Below are positions 1 to 9,865 of a DNA stretch of 64,000 nucleotides, in pieces (within the stretch, counting starts at the first letter, position 1; every line of letters begins with the position of its first letter). The stretch is from NCBI GenBank assembly GCA_027078745.1, contig JALWWO010000007.1, positions 1 through 64,000 of the forward strand. The letters are read 5' to 3'. Both the position numbers and the translations under genes were made by a program. The notes under the pieces are model-generated. The model saw only the letters and a program-made list of their open reading frames with translations, searched no databases and was not told the origin of the DNA. Origin of the DNA: Chromatiaceae bacterium. Its GTDB lineage: Bacteria; Pseudomonadota; Gammaproteobacteria; Chromatiales; Chromatiaceae.

Positions 1-2302
1 AGCGGATGATGTGATCGCCACCCTAGCCACTCAGGCCGCCGCTCGGGGCTTGCGGACCTGGATCGATACCGCTGACAAGGATCTAGCCCAACTGGTGAGC
101 CCGCACATTCAGCTTTTCCACAGCAATAACGGGGAACTTTGGGATCGGGAAGCGGTGCGGCAAAAGTTTGGGGTGGCGCCGGAACAGCTCGGGGACTATC
201 TGAGCTTGGTTGGGGACGCTTCCGACCATATCCCCGGCATCCCGGGCTGGGGCAAGAAGACCGCGGCCAAATGGCTTCAGACCTACGGCAGCTTGGAAAA
301 GCTCCTGGAGCGCGCCCAGGAGATCCCCGGGCGGGCGGGGCAGTCCTTGCGCGCCCATCGGGACCAACTGCCTCAGTTCCGGCAGTTGATCCAGTTGAAG
401 ACTGATGTACCCTTGGAACAAACGCCGGAGAGCCTGAAGCTCAACCCGCCGGATCTGCCCTTGTTGCGGGATTGGTATCGCCGCCTGGAATTCGAACGCT
501 TGTTGGACAGCCTGCCCCCAGTCCCCGAGGAGGCACGGCACTATGTCCAATTGGACTCGGCAGCCCTAGAAAACTGGATGAACGAGCTCGGGCGCGGGCA
601 GCTCTTCGCCCTGTCCCTCCTCCCACCTACGGGAACCCCCTGGGGCTTGGGGCTGTGCAAGGCTGGCGGAGAGGCCGTTTATCTCCCCCTGCCCGAGGAC
701 GCAGCGGATCCAGTTTGGCAGCGGTTTCAAGCCCTGTTAGAGAACCCCGAGCAACCCAAGCTGGGGCATGATCTGAAGGAGATCAGCAGGGGGCTGCGGC
801 AGCGGGGGATCCAACTGCGCGGGATGGCGCAGGATGTGTTGTTAGCGGCCTATGTGCTGGACAGCACCGCCCGCCAGCTGGACCTAGAGAGCCTGGCCCG
901 CAAGCATCTGGGCCGCACGCTTGCCGACTGGGCGGCGTTGACCGGCAAGGGGCGCAAGGCTCGATCCGTGGAAGCGATCCCTGAACCCCAGTTGGCGCGC
1001 TATGGGGCGGCGCGGGCGGAAGTCAGTTGGGCGCTCCACGAAACATTTTCCGCGCGCCTGCGGGAAGAACCCCAGCTCCTGCGCCTCTATGCAGATCTGG
1101 AAATGCCCTTGGTGGCCGTGCTCGATCGCATGGAGGAGCACGGGGTCGCCCTCGATTGCGCCCGGCTCCAGGCCCAGAGCCAACAGCTCGCCCAGCGCAT
1201 GCAGGTCTTGGAGCGGGAAGCCCAGGCCGAAGCGGGGCATCCCTTCAATCTGAATTCCCCGAAGCAGATTCGGGCGGTGCTCTTTCAGGAACTGGGCCTG
1301 CCCGTCCTCGAAAAAACCCCCAAGGGCGAAGCGTCCACTGCGGAATCCGTGTTGCAGGCCCTGGCGGATGCCGGAGAAAAGCTGCCCCGTCTGATCCTGG
1401 ACTACCGCCGCTTGGCTAAGCTCAAATCCACCTATACAGATCGGCTGCCCCAACAGATCGATCCCCAAACCGGTCGGGTGCACACCATCTATCATCAGGC
1501 CGTAACCGCCACGGGCCGGCTCTCCTCTTCCGATCCCAATTTGCAGAACATCCCTATCCGCACGGAGGAAGGGCGACAGATCCGCCGGGCCTTCGTGGCC
1601 AGCCCGGGCGATCGTCTCCTGGCGGCGGACTATTCCCAGATCGAGCTGCGCATTTTGGCCCATCTCTCCCAAGATGCCCGCCTGTTAGCTGCCTTCCAGC
1701 AGGGCTTGGATGTGCACCGGGCCACTGCCGCCGAAGTCTGGCATCTGCCCCTGGAAGCCGTCAGCGCGGCACAACGACGCGCTGCCAAGGCCATCAACTT
1801 CGGCCTGCTCTATGGCATGTCCGCCTTCGGGCTTGCGCGGCAGATCGGGGTCCCTCGGGAGGAAGCCCAGACCTATTTGGAACGCTATTTTCAGCGCTAT
1901 CCCGGGGTGCAGGCCTATTTGGAACAGCTCCGCACCCAGGCACGGCGGGATGGCTATGTGGAAACTCTGTTCGGCCGCCGCCTCTACCTGCGGGACATCG
2001 ATCACAGCAATCAGGCCCGCCGCGCGGCGGCGGAGCGGGCCGCCATCAACGCGCCCATGCAGGGCACCGCCGCCGACCTCATCAAAAAGGCCATGATCGC
2101 CTTGGACGCTTGGATACAGGCGGAAGCGCCGGCGGTGCGCATGATTCTACAAGTGCATGACGAACTGGTCTTCGAGGTGCCGGAAGCCCAGCTTGCTCAG
2201 GTACAGGAACCGATTCGAAGGTTGATGGAAAACGTCGCTCAGCTGGCCGTTCCCCTGAAGGTGGAGATCGGCATAGGGAAAAACTGGGAAGAGGCCCATT
2301 AG
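1..2302 (+). CDS. polA: DNA polymerase I, 3' part (5' end outside window)
   Basis: DNA polymerase I fills gaps and removes RNA primers during replication and repair. The frame is already open at base 2 with ADDVIATLA, which aligns with about residue 114 of E. coli PolA, so the true start lies upstream. The rest of the 5' nuclease domain follows (GDASDHIPGIPGWGKKTA, a helix-hairpin-helix). The polymerase domain is complete: motif A DYSQIELRILAHLS, motif B RRAAKAINFGLLYG and motif C QVHDELVFEV. The middle 3'-5' exonuclease domain is present in length but has lost its acidic residues: the DTET site is replaced by ALSLLPP, and the later Asp positions read DLKEISRGL and YGAARAEVSW. It should therefore polymerise without proofreading, as Taq polymerase does; that is inference from alignment by eye. 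The following 238 bases contain no gene. Confidence 0.97.
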   Translation, partial: ADDVIATLATQAAARGLRTWIDTADKDLAQLVSPHIQLFHSNNGELWDREAVRQKFGVAPEQLGDYLSLVGDASDHIPGIPGWGKKTAAKWLQTYGSLEKLLERAQEIPGRAGQSLRAHRDQLPQFRQLIQLKTDVPLEQTPESLKLNPPDLPLLRDWYRRLEFERLLDSLPPVPEEARHYVQLDSAALENWMNELGRGQLFALSLLPPTGTPWGLGLCKAGGEAVYLPLPEDAADPVWQRFQALLENPEQPKLGHDLKEISRGLRQRGIQLRGMAQDVLLAAYVLDSTARQLDLESLARKHLGRTLADWAALTGKGRKARSVEAIPEPQLARYGAARAEVSWALHETFSARLREEPQLLRLYADLEMPLVAVLDRMEEHGVALDCARLQAQSQQLAQRMQVLEREAQAEAGHPFNLNSPKQIRAVLFQELGLPVLEKTPKGEASTAESVLQALADAGEKLPRLILDYRRLAKLKSTYTDRLPQQIDPQTGRVHTIYHQAVTATGRLSSSDPNLQNIPIRTEEGRQIRRAFVASPGDRLLAADYSQIELRILAHLSQDARLLAAFQQGLDVHRATAAEVWHLPLEAVSAAQRRAAKAINFGLLYGMSAFGLARQIGVPREEAQTYLERYFQRYPGVQAYLEQLRTQARRDGYVETLFGRRLYLRDIDHSNQARRAAAERAAINAPMQGTAADLIKKAMIALDAWIQAEAPAVRMILQVHDELVFEVPEAQLAQVQEPIRRLMENVAQLAVPLKVEIGIGKNWEEAH

Positions 2303-2445
2303 AAACTAGTATTCAGGGAACAGAATCGGCCACTTCCCATCGTCCTTCCAGACCGAACAGAGGGCCGGAGTCCACAAGGGGACACAACAAATCTTTCTAT
2401 TTCGTAACGATCTGAACGGTTCACCCTGCAGGCTAGGCACTAGGC

Positions 2446-2478
2446 GTTAGAAGCTAACCGCGAGAAACCAGGCTCTGG
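2446..2478 (+). promoter_or_regulatory. Two short inverted repeats upstream of cusC (possible activator sites)
   Basis: GTTAG-AAG-CTAAC at 2446-2458 and CCAG-GCT-CTGG at 2468-2478 are both perfect short dyads. They lie 10-40 bases upstream of a sigma-54-like promoter. Activators of the NtrC family bind dyads upstream of such promoters, usually somewhat farther away. The link to the regulator at 9864-11186 is inference. Confidence 0.3.
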
Positions 2479-2486
2479 AAACCAGA

Positions 2487-2501
2487 TGGCGCAGATCCTG
2501 C
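2487..2501 (+). promoter_or_regulatory. Candidate sigma-54 (-24/-12) promoter for cusCBA
   Basis: TGGCGC at 2487-2492 and CTGC at 2498-2501 place the GG and GC dinucleotides exactly 12 bases apart (2488 and 2500), as in the -24/-12 consensus TGGCAC-N5-TTGC. Predicted transcription would begin near 2513. That leaves about 28 untranslated bases that include GAGGA before the cusC ATG at 2541. An NtrC-family (sigma-54-dependent) regulator is encoded just beyond the operon, which makes the match more believable. The -12 element is imperfect (CTGCC rather than TTGCA/T). Confidence 0.42.
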
Positions 2502-2540
2502 CTCAATCGGGGCTAGTCTGTTGTTTGAGGAATCTGTGCC

Positions 2541-3815
2541 ATGCAGTTTGATCGAAGTATTCGGGTTCTGCTCCCCCTCGTTTTCCTGCTCGGCCTAGCC
2601 AGCGCAGAGGCGGGCGCTGTGCTCAGTCTCCGGCAAGCGGAGCAGCTGGCAGTTTCGGAAGACCCGGGCATTCAGCGCCTGAAAGCACGGGCTCAAGCCC
2701 TTTCCGAAAATGCCATCGCGGATGGCCAGCTCCCCGATCCCAAGCTCAAGCTGGGGGCGGTGAATGTTCCCGTCGATACCTTCAATTTCTCCGACACCCC
2801 CATGACCCAACTGCAACTGGGGGTGCGTCAATCCTTCCCCCGAGGCCAGAGTCTGCGCTATCGCAGCCGCAGGACAGCGGCCAAGGGACGGGCAGAAGAA
2901 GCCTTGGCAGAAGATAAAAGCCTCCTCGTCCTGCGCGCTGTGCGGCGGGATTATCTGGAAGCCTGGTACAATCAGCAGGCGGCCAGAATCGTAGAGGACA
3001 GCCGGAAGCTGTTCCGGGAACTGGTGGAAATCACCGAACGCCATTACGGCATCGGCAAGCAGACCCAACAGGATGTGGCCAGCGCCCAATTGGAACTCTC
3101 TCTGCTGGAAGATCGCCTCATCCGCATTCGAGAGCAAGAAGAGATCGCCCGGGCAGCCCTAGCCCGCTGGACGGGGGAAGCTGCCTATCGACCCTTGGAA
3201 ACCAAACTGCCTGCGCTCCCCAGGCCCCCCCAGCGCCAAGCGATGCTCGCCGCCCTGGAACAACATCCCCGGATCCGTGCAGAGGAAGCCCGCAGGGAGG
3301 CGGCCAACCAGGGGGTGCAGCTCGCCTTGGAGCAATACAAACCCGGCTTTGCCCTGGATATCAGCTATGGGTTCCGGTCGGGACAGGACCTGGACGGCAG
3401 TGAGCGGCCGGATCTCTTCAGCGCGGTGCTTCTCATCGATCTCCCCCTGTTCACGGACAAGCGCCAGGATCGCCGCCTTTCCGCCAGCCGGCTGGAGAAG
3501 GTGGCCGCAGGCTATGCCCGCATCGACCGGTTGCGGGATCTGCGGAAACAGCTGGATGGAGCTTATGGGCGTTGGCGCCGGCTCGGGGAACGGGAAAAGC
3601 GGTTTGAGCAACGCCTGCTGGGAGAAGCAAAACTCAACGCAGAAGCTGCCCTGAGCGCCTATCAAAACGGAATCACCGAGTTCACCCCCTTGGTGCGGGC
3701 GAGGCTGCGGGAGCTGGATGCTCGCCTCCAGATGCTCCGCATTCGCGTGGATCGGGCGAAGACCCAAGCCGATCTCTTGTATCTCGCCGGCCAGGTAGGA
3801 GGCGTTGCCCCATGA
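2541..3815 (+). CDS. TolC-family outer membrane channel of a heavy-metal efflux system (CusC-like)
   Basis: Outer membrane component of a tripartite metal efflux pump. The 424-residue product begins with a Sec-type signal peptide (about residues 1-26, ending near SAEAGA). It then shows the long helical repeats of the outer membrane efflux protein family, including a C-terminal helix rich in Arg and Leu (LRELDARLQMLRIRVDRAKTQ). GAGGA precedes the ATG. The gene overlaps the adaptor gene by 4 bases (ATGA), followed by another such overlap into the inner membrane pump, so the three are one operon. The metal specificity is taken from the partners, which carry copper/silver motifs. The protein is close in length to other TolC-like metal channels, but sequence alone cannot separate it from CzcC-type proteins. 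Confidence 0.88.
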   Translation: MQFDRSIRVLLPLVFLLGLASAEAGAVLSLRQAEQLAVSEDPGIQRLKARAQALSENAIADGQLPDPKLKLGAVNVPVDTFNFSDTPMTQLQLGVRQSFPRGQSLRYRSRRTAAKGRAEEALAEDKSLLVLRAVRRDYLEAWYNQQAARIVEDSRKLFRELVEITERHYGIGKQTQQDVASAQLELSLLEDRLIRIREQEEIARAALARWTGEAAYRPLETKLPALPRPPQRQAMLAALEQHPRIRAEEARREAANQGVQLALEQYKPGFALDISYGFRSGQDLDGSERPDLFSAVLLIDLPLFTDKRQDRRLSASRLEKVAAGYARIDRLRDLRKQLDGAYGRWRRLGEREKRFEQRLLGEAKLNAEAALSAYQNGITEFTPLVRARLRELDARLQMLRIRVDRAKTQADLLYLAGQVGGVAP

Positions 3816-5332
3816 GAACCCTTGTCCTCGCACTGTTCGCTTTGATGCTCGGTTTGGGTTTAGGCCTTTGGAGCGCGGGCACCGGCCGTATCCAGGCCTG
3901 GACCCCAGAATCTTTGCAACCCTGGCTGGCGAAGCTGGGACTGTCCGGAAGTCAGGAAGAAAAATCCGGCGGTCCGGAAGAAAAAGAAGAGGAACGGAAG
4001 ATCCTCTATTGGGTAGCGCCCATGGATCCCAACTATCGGCGGGATAAGCCCGGGAAGTCTCCCATGGGCATGGATCTGGTGCCCGTCTATGCAGACGAAG
4101 CGGGGGGCGATGAAAACGCAGTGAAGATCGATCCCGCCGTGGTGCAGAATCTCGGGGTGGTCACCGCCAAGGTAGAGCGGGGCCCCCTGTGGCGGCGCAT
4201 CGATGCGGTGGCTTCGATCCGAGTAGACGACAATCGGGTCGCCCATATCAATCTGCGCACCAACGGTTGGATCGAGCGGATGACTGTCAAGTCGGCGGGG
4301 GAACGGGTCCGCAAGGGCGATCTGTTGCTCGAGCTGTATTCCCCGGATCTCATCAATGCCCAGGAAGAATATGTGCGGGCCCTGTCCGGCGGGAATCCCC
4401 CCCTGATCCGCGCTTCTCGGGAACGGCTCATCGCCTTGGGACTCAACGAAGATCAGATCGAAGCCCTGCGCCGAAGCCGCAAGCCCCAACGGTTGGTCAA
4501 GGTCTATGCCCCCCAGGATGGCATCGTGTCCAGCCTCAAGATGGGAGAAGGCATGTTCGTGAAACCCGCCAGCACCATCATGACCCTGGCGGATCTCTCT
4601 CAAGTCTGGGTACTGGCGGAGGTCTTCGAACGCCAAGCCAACTGGGTAGCGGTGGGCCAGCCGGCAGAGGTGCGCTTGCCCTATCTCCCCGGACGGGTCT
4701 GGGATGGGAAAGTGGAATACATCTATCCCGAGCTCAATCCCAAGACCCGCACCTTGCGGGTGCGCCTAGTCTTTGACAACCCGGGCGAGCTGTTGAAGCC
4801 CAATATGTACGGCAAGGCGGTGATCTACGGCGGGCCCAAGTGGGGCGTGCTCAGCGTGCCCCGTCAGGCCCTCATCCGCTCCGGCTCCGGCGATCGGTTG
4901 ATCATTGCCCTGGGCAAGGGGCGGTTTGAAGCCCGGGAAGTGCTAGTGGGCATCGAAAGCGGGGATTGGGTGGAGATCCTCGAAGGGGTGAACGAGGGGG
5001 AAGAGGTGGTCACCTCCGCCCAATTCCTCATCGATTCCGAGGCCAGCATCGCGGGCAGTTTGGTGCGTCTGGAAGCAAGGCGGGAACCGCCCCAATCTGT
5101 GGAAGCCAGGGGCACGGTGAACCGGATCATGGCCGCCGCCAACCGGATCAACATCAGCCACGATCCCATTCCCGAACTGAATTGGCCGGTGATGACCATG
5201 GATTTCACCGTCGCCCCCGGCACGATTCCGCCGGATCTGAAGCCCGGGCAGCCGGTCCATTTCACCCTGCAACAGCAGCCGGGTAGCGGCTGGATCATCA
5301 CCCATTTGATGGTACTAGAGGGCCAGCCATGA
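3812..5332 (+). CDS. cusB: Copper/silver efflux RND periplasmic adaptor with fused CusF-like domain
   Basis: Membrane fusion protein joining inner membrane pump to outer membrane channel, 506 residues. An N-terminal membrane anchor (about 1-25) is followed by an acidic linker and a heavy-metal-binding domain with [11 protein letters not shown] and [12 protein letters not shown] (about 70-95). The barrel-sandwich, hairpin and membrane-proximal domains come next. The C-terminus, from about residue 430, is a CusF-type metallochaperone domain. It keeps the copper ligands His450, Trp458, Met461 and Met463, with exactly the 8-3-2 spacing of CusF His36, Trp44, Met47 and Met49. In E. coli CusF is a separate protein, so here chaperone and adaptor are one polypeptide. 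Start and stop overlap both neighbours by 4 bases. Copper/silver specificity is well supported by these ligands. Confidence 0.93.
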   Translation: MRTLVLALFALMLGLGLGLWSAGTGRIQAWTPESLQPWLAKLGLSGSQEEKSGGPEEKEEERKILYWVAPMDPNYRRDKPGKSPMGMDLVPVYADEAGGDENAVKIDPAVVQNLGVVTAKVERGPLWRRIDAVASIRVDDNRVAHINLRTNGWIERMTVKSAGERVRKGDLLLELYSPDLINAQEEYVRALSGGNPPLIRASRERLIALGLNEDQIEALRRSRKPQRLVKVYAPQDGIVSSLKMGEGMFVKPASTIMTLADLSQVWVLAEVFERQANWVAVGQPAEVRLPYLPGRVWDGKVEYIYPELNPKTRTLRVRLVFDNPGELLKPNMYGKAVIYGGPKWGVLSVPRQALIRSGSGDRLIIALGKGRFEAREVLVGIESGDWVEILEGVNEGEEVVTSAQFLIDSEASIAGSLVRLEARREPPQSVEARGTVNRIMAAANRINISHDPIPELNWPVMTMDFTVAPGTIPPDLKPGQPVHFTLQQQPGSGWIITHLMVLEGQP

Positions 5333-8300
5333 TCGCTGCCATCATCCATTGGTCCATCAGCAACCGGTTTCTCGTGTTGCTGCTCACCCTGATCCTCACC
5401 GGCTGGGGCATCCTCTCCCTGAAGAACACGCCGGTGGATGCCCTGCCGGATCTGTCCGATGTGCAGGTCATCATCAAGACCAGCTATCCCGGGCAAGCGC
5501 CTCAGGTGGTGGAGGATCAGGTCACCTATCCCCTGACCACCGCCATGCTCTCAGTGCCCAAAGCGGTGACCGTGCGGGGCTATTCCTTCTTCGGGGATTC
5601 CTATGTGTACGTGATCTTCGAGGATGGCACAGATCTCTACTGGGCTCGGTCTCGGGTGCTGGAATATCTGAGCCAGGTAGCCCCCACCCTGCCCCCCGCC
5701 GCCCGGTCCGCCCTGGGGCCCGATGCCACCGGCGTGGGCTGGGTCTATGAATATGCCTTAGTGGATCGCACGGGCAAGCATGACCTGGGCCAGCTCCGCG
5801 CCCTCCAGGATTGGTTCCTGAAGTTCGAGTTGCAGACCGTGCCCGGGGTTTCGGAAGTAGCTTCCGTGGGGGGCATGGTGCGCCAATACCAGGTGATCGT
5901 GGATCCCGATGCCCTGCGCGCCCGAGGCATCCCTCTGGCGCGCATCAAGCGAGCTATTCAGCGGGCGAATCGGGAGGTGGGGGGCTCCGTCATCGAGATG
6001 GGCGAAGCGGAATATATGATCCGCGCCACCGGCTATCTTCAAGGCATCGAGGATTTGGAACGCATTCCCCTGGGCACCGATGCCCAGGGCACCCCGATTC
6101 TGCTGTCCGATGTGGCCCAGATCCGCTTGGGCCCCCAGATGCGCCGAGGCATCGCGGAATTGGATGGGGAAGGGGAAGTCGCCGGCGGGGTGGTGGTCAT
6201 GCGTTGGGGGGAAAACGCCCTCAAGACCATCGAGGCGGTGAAAGCCAAGCTGGAAGACCTGAAAAAGGGCTTGCCAGAGGGGGTGGAAATCGTCCCCACC
6301 TATGACCGCTCCCGCCTGATCCAACGGGCGGTGGAAACCCTGGAAGGGAAGCTGATCGAGGAATTCCTTGTGGTGGTCCTGGTGTGCGCCGTCTTCCTCT
6401 TTCACCTGCGATCGGCCCTGGTCATCATCCTGAGCTTGCCGGTGGGCATCCTCAGCGCCTTCATCATCATGCACGCCCAGGGCATCAACGCCAACATCAT
6501 GTCCCTGGGGGGCATTGCCATCGCCATCGGGGCCATGGTGGATGCGGCCATCGTCATGATCGAAAATGTGCACAAGCATTTGGAACGGCATCATGCTCAC
6601 CATCCCGACGAGCCGCCGGAAATCTGGCTCATCGTTTCCCGCGCCGCCCGCGAGGTGGGACCGCCCCTGTTCTTCTCCCTGCTCATCATCACCCTGAGCT
6701 TCCTGCCGGTCTTCACCTTGGAGGCGCAAGAAGGCCGCTTGTTCGCCCCCTTGGCGTTCACCAAGACCTATGCCATGGCAGCGGCGGCGGGGCTGTCCAT
6801 CACCCTGGTGCCCGTGCTCATGGGCTATTTCATTCGGGGGCACATCGTGCCGGAGCACAAGAACCCCTTGAATCGATTCCTTATCTTTCTCTATCAACCC
6901 TTCATTCAAGCGGTGGTCCGGCATCCCAAAACCCTGTTGACCCTGTCCTTGATGCTGGTGGTCATGGGCCTGTTGCCCGTGCGGGAACTGGGTTCCGAAT
7001 TCATGCCGGATCTGGATGAAGGGGATCTGATGTACATGCCCACTACCTTCCCGGGCATCTCCATCGGCAAGGCGGAACAGATCCTGCAGCAGACGGACAA
7101 GCTCATCAAGACGGTGCCCGAAGTGAAACGGGTGTTCGGGAAGATCGGGCGGGCGGAGACCGCCACGGACCCGGCCCCCCTCACCATGATCGAAACCATC
7201 ATTCAGTTGAAGCCCAAATCGGAATGGCGCCCGGGCATGACCACGGAGAAGCTCAAGGAGGAGCTGAACCAGCGGGTGCGGCTCCCCGGGCTGACCAACG
7301 CTTGGGTCATGCCCATCAAGACCCGCATCGACATGCTCGCCACCGGCATTAAAACGCCGGTGGGCATCAAGGTGGCAGGACCGGATCTAGCGGTGATCCA
7401 GCAGATCGGCGAGCAGTTGGAAACCATCCTCAAGCCCATTCCGGGCACCGCCTCCGTGTTCGCCGAGCGGGTGGCGGGGGGTCGTTATGTGACCGTGGAC
7501 ATCGACCGCGTGGAAGCCGCCCGCTACGGCTTGAACATCGCCGACATTCAGGAAGTGGTGAGCACCGCCGTGGGCGGCATGAATGTGACGGAAACGGTAG
7601 AAGGGCTGGAACGCTATCCGGTCAACCTGCGCTATCCCCGGGATGTGCGGGATTCCGTGAGCAAGCTGCGCCTGTTGCCCATCGTGACCCCCAGCGGTGC
7701 CCAGATCACCTTGTCGGATGTGGCCGAGGTGTCTGTGACCGACGGCCCACCCATGATCAAGAGCGAGAACGCCCGCCTCAACGGCTGGATCTTCGTGGAC
7801 ATCGAGGGGCGGGACTTGGGTTCCTATATTCAGGAAGCCATGGCGGCGGTGGATGCGCAGTTGGATCTGCCCGCAGGCTATTCCCTCAACTGGTCCGGTC
7901 AGTACGAATACATGCAGCGGGCAAAGGAACGGCTGGCGATCGTGGTGCCCGTCACCCTCGCCATCATCCTGCTCCTGCTCTATCTGAACTTCCGGGCCAT
8001 GACTCCAGCGCTCATCATCCTGGGCACCTTGCCCTTAGCCCTGGTGGGGGGCGTGCTGCTCCTCTACTGGCTGGACTTCAACCTTTCCGTGGCCGTGGGC
8101 GTGGGCTTCATCGCCCTGGCGGGGGTAGCGGTGGAAATCGGCGTGGTCATGCTCGTCTATCTGGATCAATCCTGGGAAGAACAGACCGCGCGAGCGGCTC
8201 AAGAACATCGCGCCCTGAATCGGGCGGATCTGCGGCGCGCGGTCATCAACGGGGCCTTGCTGCGGGTGCGGCCCATCATGATGACGGTGGCCACCATCAT

Positions 8301-8478
8301 CGCGGGATTGTTGCCCATCATGCTGGGCAGCGGCACGGGTTCTGAGGTCATGCGGCGGGTGGCGGCGCCCATGGTGGGGGGCATGGTCAGCGCTACCTTG
8401 CTCACCCTGGTGGTGTTGCCAGCGGTCTATCTGCTGTGGAAGGGCAGGGGGCTGCCTCCCGAGGAATCCGCAGGATGA
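5329..8478 (+). CDS. cusA: Copper/silver efflux RND inner membrane transporter
   Basis: Proton-driven heavy-metal efflux transporter of the HME-RND family, 1049 residues, the usual length. The N-terminus has the typical first transmembrane helix (about 14-31) followed by [15 protein letters not shown]. The three methionines that form the substrate site in E. coli CusA (Met573, Met623, Met672) are conserved here as Met570 (LMYMPTT), Met620 (APLTMIETI) and Met669 (RIDMLATG), all shifted by three. The transmembrane proton-relay helix contains [13 protein letters not shown]. The start overlaps the stop of cusB by 4 bases. The last 77 bases overlap the convergent histidine kinase gene. Function as a Cu(I)/Ag(I) pump is secure at family level. 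Confidence 0.96.
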   Translation: MIAAIIHWSISNRFLVLLLTLILTGWGILSLKNTPVDALPDLSDVQVIIKTSYPGQAPQVVEDQVTYPLTTAMLSVPKAVTVRGYSFFGDSYVYVIFEDGTDLYWARSRVLEYLSQVAPTLPPAARSALGPDATGVGWVYEYALVDRTGKHDLGQLRALQDWFLKFELQTVPGVSEVASVGGMVRQYQVIVDPDALRARGIPLARIKRAIQRANREVGGSVIEMGEAEYMIRATGYLQGIEDLERIPLGTDAQGTPILLSDVAQIRLGPQMRRGIAELDGEGEVAGGVVVMRWGENALKTIEAVKAKLEDLKKGLPEGVEIVPTYDRSRLIQRAVETLEGKLIEEFLVVVLVCAVFLFHLRSALVIILSLPVGILSAFIIMHAQGINANIMSLGGIAIAIGAMVDAAIVMIENVHKHLERHHAHHPDEPPEIWLIVSRAAREVGPPLFFSLLIITLSFLPVFTLEAQEGRLFAPLAFTKTYAMAAAAGLSITLVPVLMGYFIRGHIVPEHKNPLNRFLIFLYQPFIQAVVRHPKTLLTLSLMLVVMGLLPVRELGSEFMPDLDEGDLMYMPTTFPGISIGKAEQILQQTDKLIKTVPEVKRVFGKIGRAETATDPAPLTMIETIIQLKPKSEWRPGMTTEKLKEELNQRVRLPGLTNAWVMPIKTRIDMLATGIKTPVGIKVAGPDLAVIQQIGEQLETILKPIPGTASVFAERVAGGRYVTVDIDRVEAARYGLNIADIQEVVSTAVGGMNVTETVEGLERYPVNLRYPRDVRDSVSKLRLLPIVTPSGAQITLSDVAEVSVTDGPPMIKSENARLNGWIFVDIEGRDLGSYIQEAMAAVDAQLDLPAGYSLNWSGQYEYMQRAKERLAIVVPVTLAIILLLLYLNFRAMTPALIILGTLPLALVGGVLLLYWLDFNLSVAVGVGFIALAGVAVEIGVVMLVYLDQSWEEQTARAAQEHRALNRADLRRAVINGALLRVRPIMMTVATIIAGLLPIMLGSGTGSEVMRRVAAPMVGGMVSATLLTLVVLPAVYLLWKGRGLPPEESAG

Positions 8479-9865
8479 AGCAGATTCGCTTGCCGTCCTG
8501 GCGCAGGGTTACGGCGCCGCCGTGCTCCATCGCCACCCGCTTCACCAGGAACAATCCTAGCCCCGTGCCCTTGGGTCTCGTGCTGAAAAAGGCATCGAAG
8601 ATGCGTTCCCGCTGGCTTTCCGGAATGGGTTCCCCCGGATTGCACACCTGCAATTGCCAGCCGGAATCCCAAGGTGCTGCGGCGAGCTGAATGGTTTCCC
8701 CGGGGGCAGAGAAAGCCAGGGCATTTTTCAGCAGATTCAACAGGGCCTGTTGCAGCTGATCCACATCCACGCGCAGGGGCGGGCAATGGAGACAAGGCTG
8801 CACTTGAATCCGCTGCCGGTTTCTTTCCGCCACCGGCAGCAGCAGTTCCGCAACCTGTGTGAGCAAGGCGTTCACCGGAACAGGTTGCTTGGATCGGCGG
8901 ATCGGGCGCACCTGATCCAGGGTTTGATCGAGCAGATCGTTCAATCGGTCGGTCTCCCGCAACACCAAATCGACCCGCCGCCGATCCCGCGCCCGAAGAT
9001 AGTCCGCTTGATGCAGGCTGGAGAGGGAAAGCTTGATGGCAGCCAGGGGATTGCGCATCTCATGAGCCAGAATCGAAGTGGTCTGACCGATGGCCGCCAA
9101 GGTGGTTTGGCGAAGCACTTCCCGATGGGAGGCTTCCAATTCCGCTGTGCGGGCAGCCAGCTGGGCTTCCAGGGTCTGTTCATAAAAGCGGCCCACGCGG
9201 CGCAGGGCGAAGAAGCCCAACAGAATGATCAACAGATCCGTGATCAGGAGCAGCCATTTAACGCGCCCCTGCATCAAGGCCGAGGTTTTGGCCACATCTA
9301 CCATTTCCGTTTCCACCACCAGATCCCAATGCCGAGCATAGGCGGGAAAATCTTCGGGCAGGGGGGCGCGGTACCAAAGCAATTGGGTGCCCTGCGGGGC
9401 GCGGCGCGCCAGGGCGACCCCCTGATAAGGATCTTCCTGGGGCAGCAACAAGCGGGGCGGTTGGGCCGAATGCGTGATCAGCGGTTGGCCGCTCGACGGC
9501 CTCTCATGACCGCTGCGGGCGAGGATGCGATTTTCCCGACGATCTACCAGAAACAGGGACATGCTCAGGGTCTCCGCCGCTGCGAAGGTGCGGGCAAAAT
9601 CCGCCAGGGCTTCTTCGGGCACGGAATGCCGATTCAGCAGAGCTTGCAGGGGGGGCAGGATGCGCGCGAACACCGCCCGATTATGGTCTACCCCGTGGAG
9701 GATCATTTCCTGCTCCAGCAAACGGGCGATGCGCTGACTGCCCCAGAGACCGATGGCGAGCACCACCAAGGAAAAGACCAGGAACCCCACCCAAGATACG
9801 GTGGTAGGGCTCCACTGCAGTTTTCGCAGGAACCGAGGCTTCTGCAGCCAATGCGATAGAAACAT
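8402..9865 (-). CDS. Membrane-bound sensor histidine kinase (NtrB/ZraS-like)
   Basis: Sensor half of a two-component system, about 487 residues if translation begins at MFLSHW. It has a first transmembrane helix (about 20-45), a periplasmic sensor region of about 140 residues, and a second helix ([20 protein letters not shown]). A coiled linker precedes the phosphoacceptor H-box [12 protein letters not shown], the N-box [11 protein letters not shown] and the G2 box [12 protein letters not shown]. The start is uncertain: an ATG at 9883 and a GTG at 9901 are also in frame. All candidates lie at or inside the start of the regulator gene on the other strand; the ATG at 9865 shares the bases CATG with it. 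No good ribosome binding site is visible for any. The 3' end overlaps cusA by 77 bases. The sensed signal is unknown; metal is a guess from position. Confidence 0.88.
   Translation of the reverse strand: MFLSHWLQKPRFLRKLQWSPTTVSWVGFLVFSLVVLAIGLWGSQRIARLLEQEMILHGVDHNRAVFARILPPLQALLNRHSVPEEALADFARTFAAAETLSMSLFLVDRRENRILARSGHERPSSGQPLITHSAQPPRLLLPQEDPYQGVALARRAPQGTQLLWYRAPLPEDFPAYARHWDLVVETEMVDVAKTSALMQGRVKWLLLITDLLIILLGFFALRRVGRFYEQTLEAQLAARTAELEASHREVLRQTTLAAIGQTTSILAHEMRNPLAAIKLSLSSLHQADYLRARDRRRVDLVLRETDRLNDLLDQTLDQVRPIRRSKQPVPVNALLTQVAELLLPVAERNRQRIQVQPCLHCPPLRVDVDQLQQALLNLLKNALAFSAPGETIQLAAAPWDSGWQLQVCNPGEPIPESQRERIFDAFFSTRPKGTGLGLFLVKRVAMEHGGAVTLRQDGKRICFILRIPREAAPCPSTADRPLATPPG

Noticed and set aside
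5758-6924. 388-codon minus-strand open frame inside cusA
   Set aside because: His/Asp/Gln-rich product typical of antisense shadows of membrane protein genes; no start signals.
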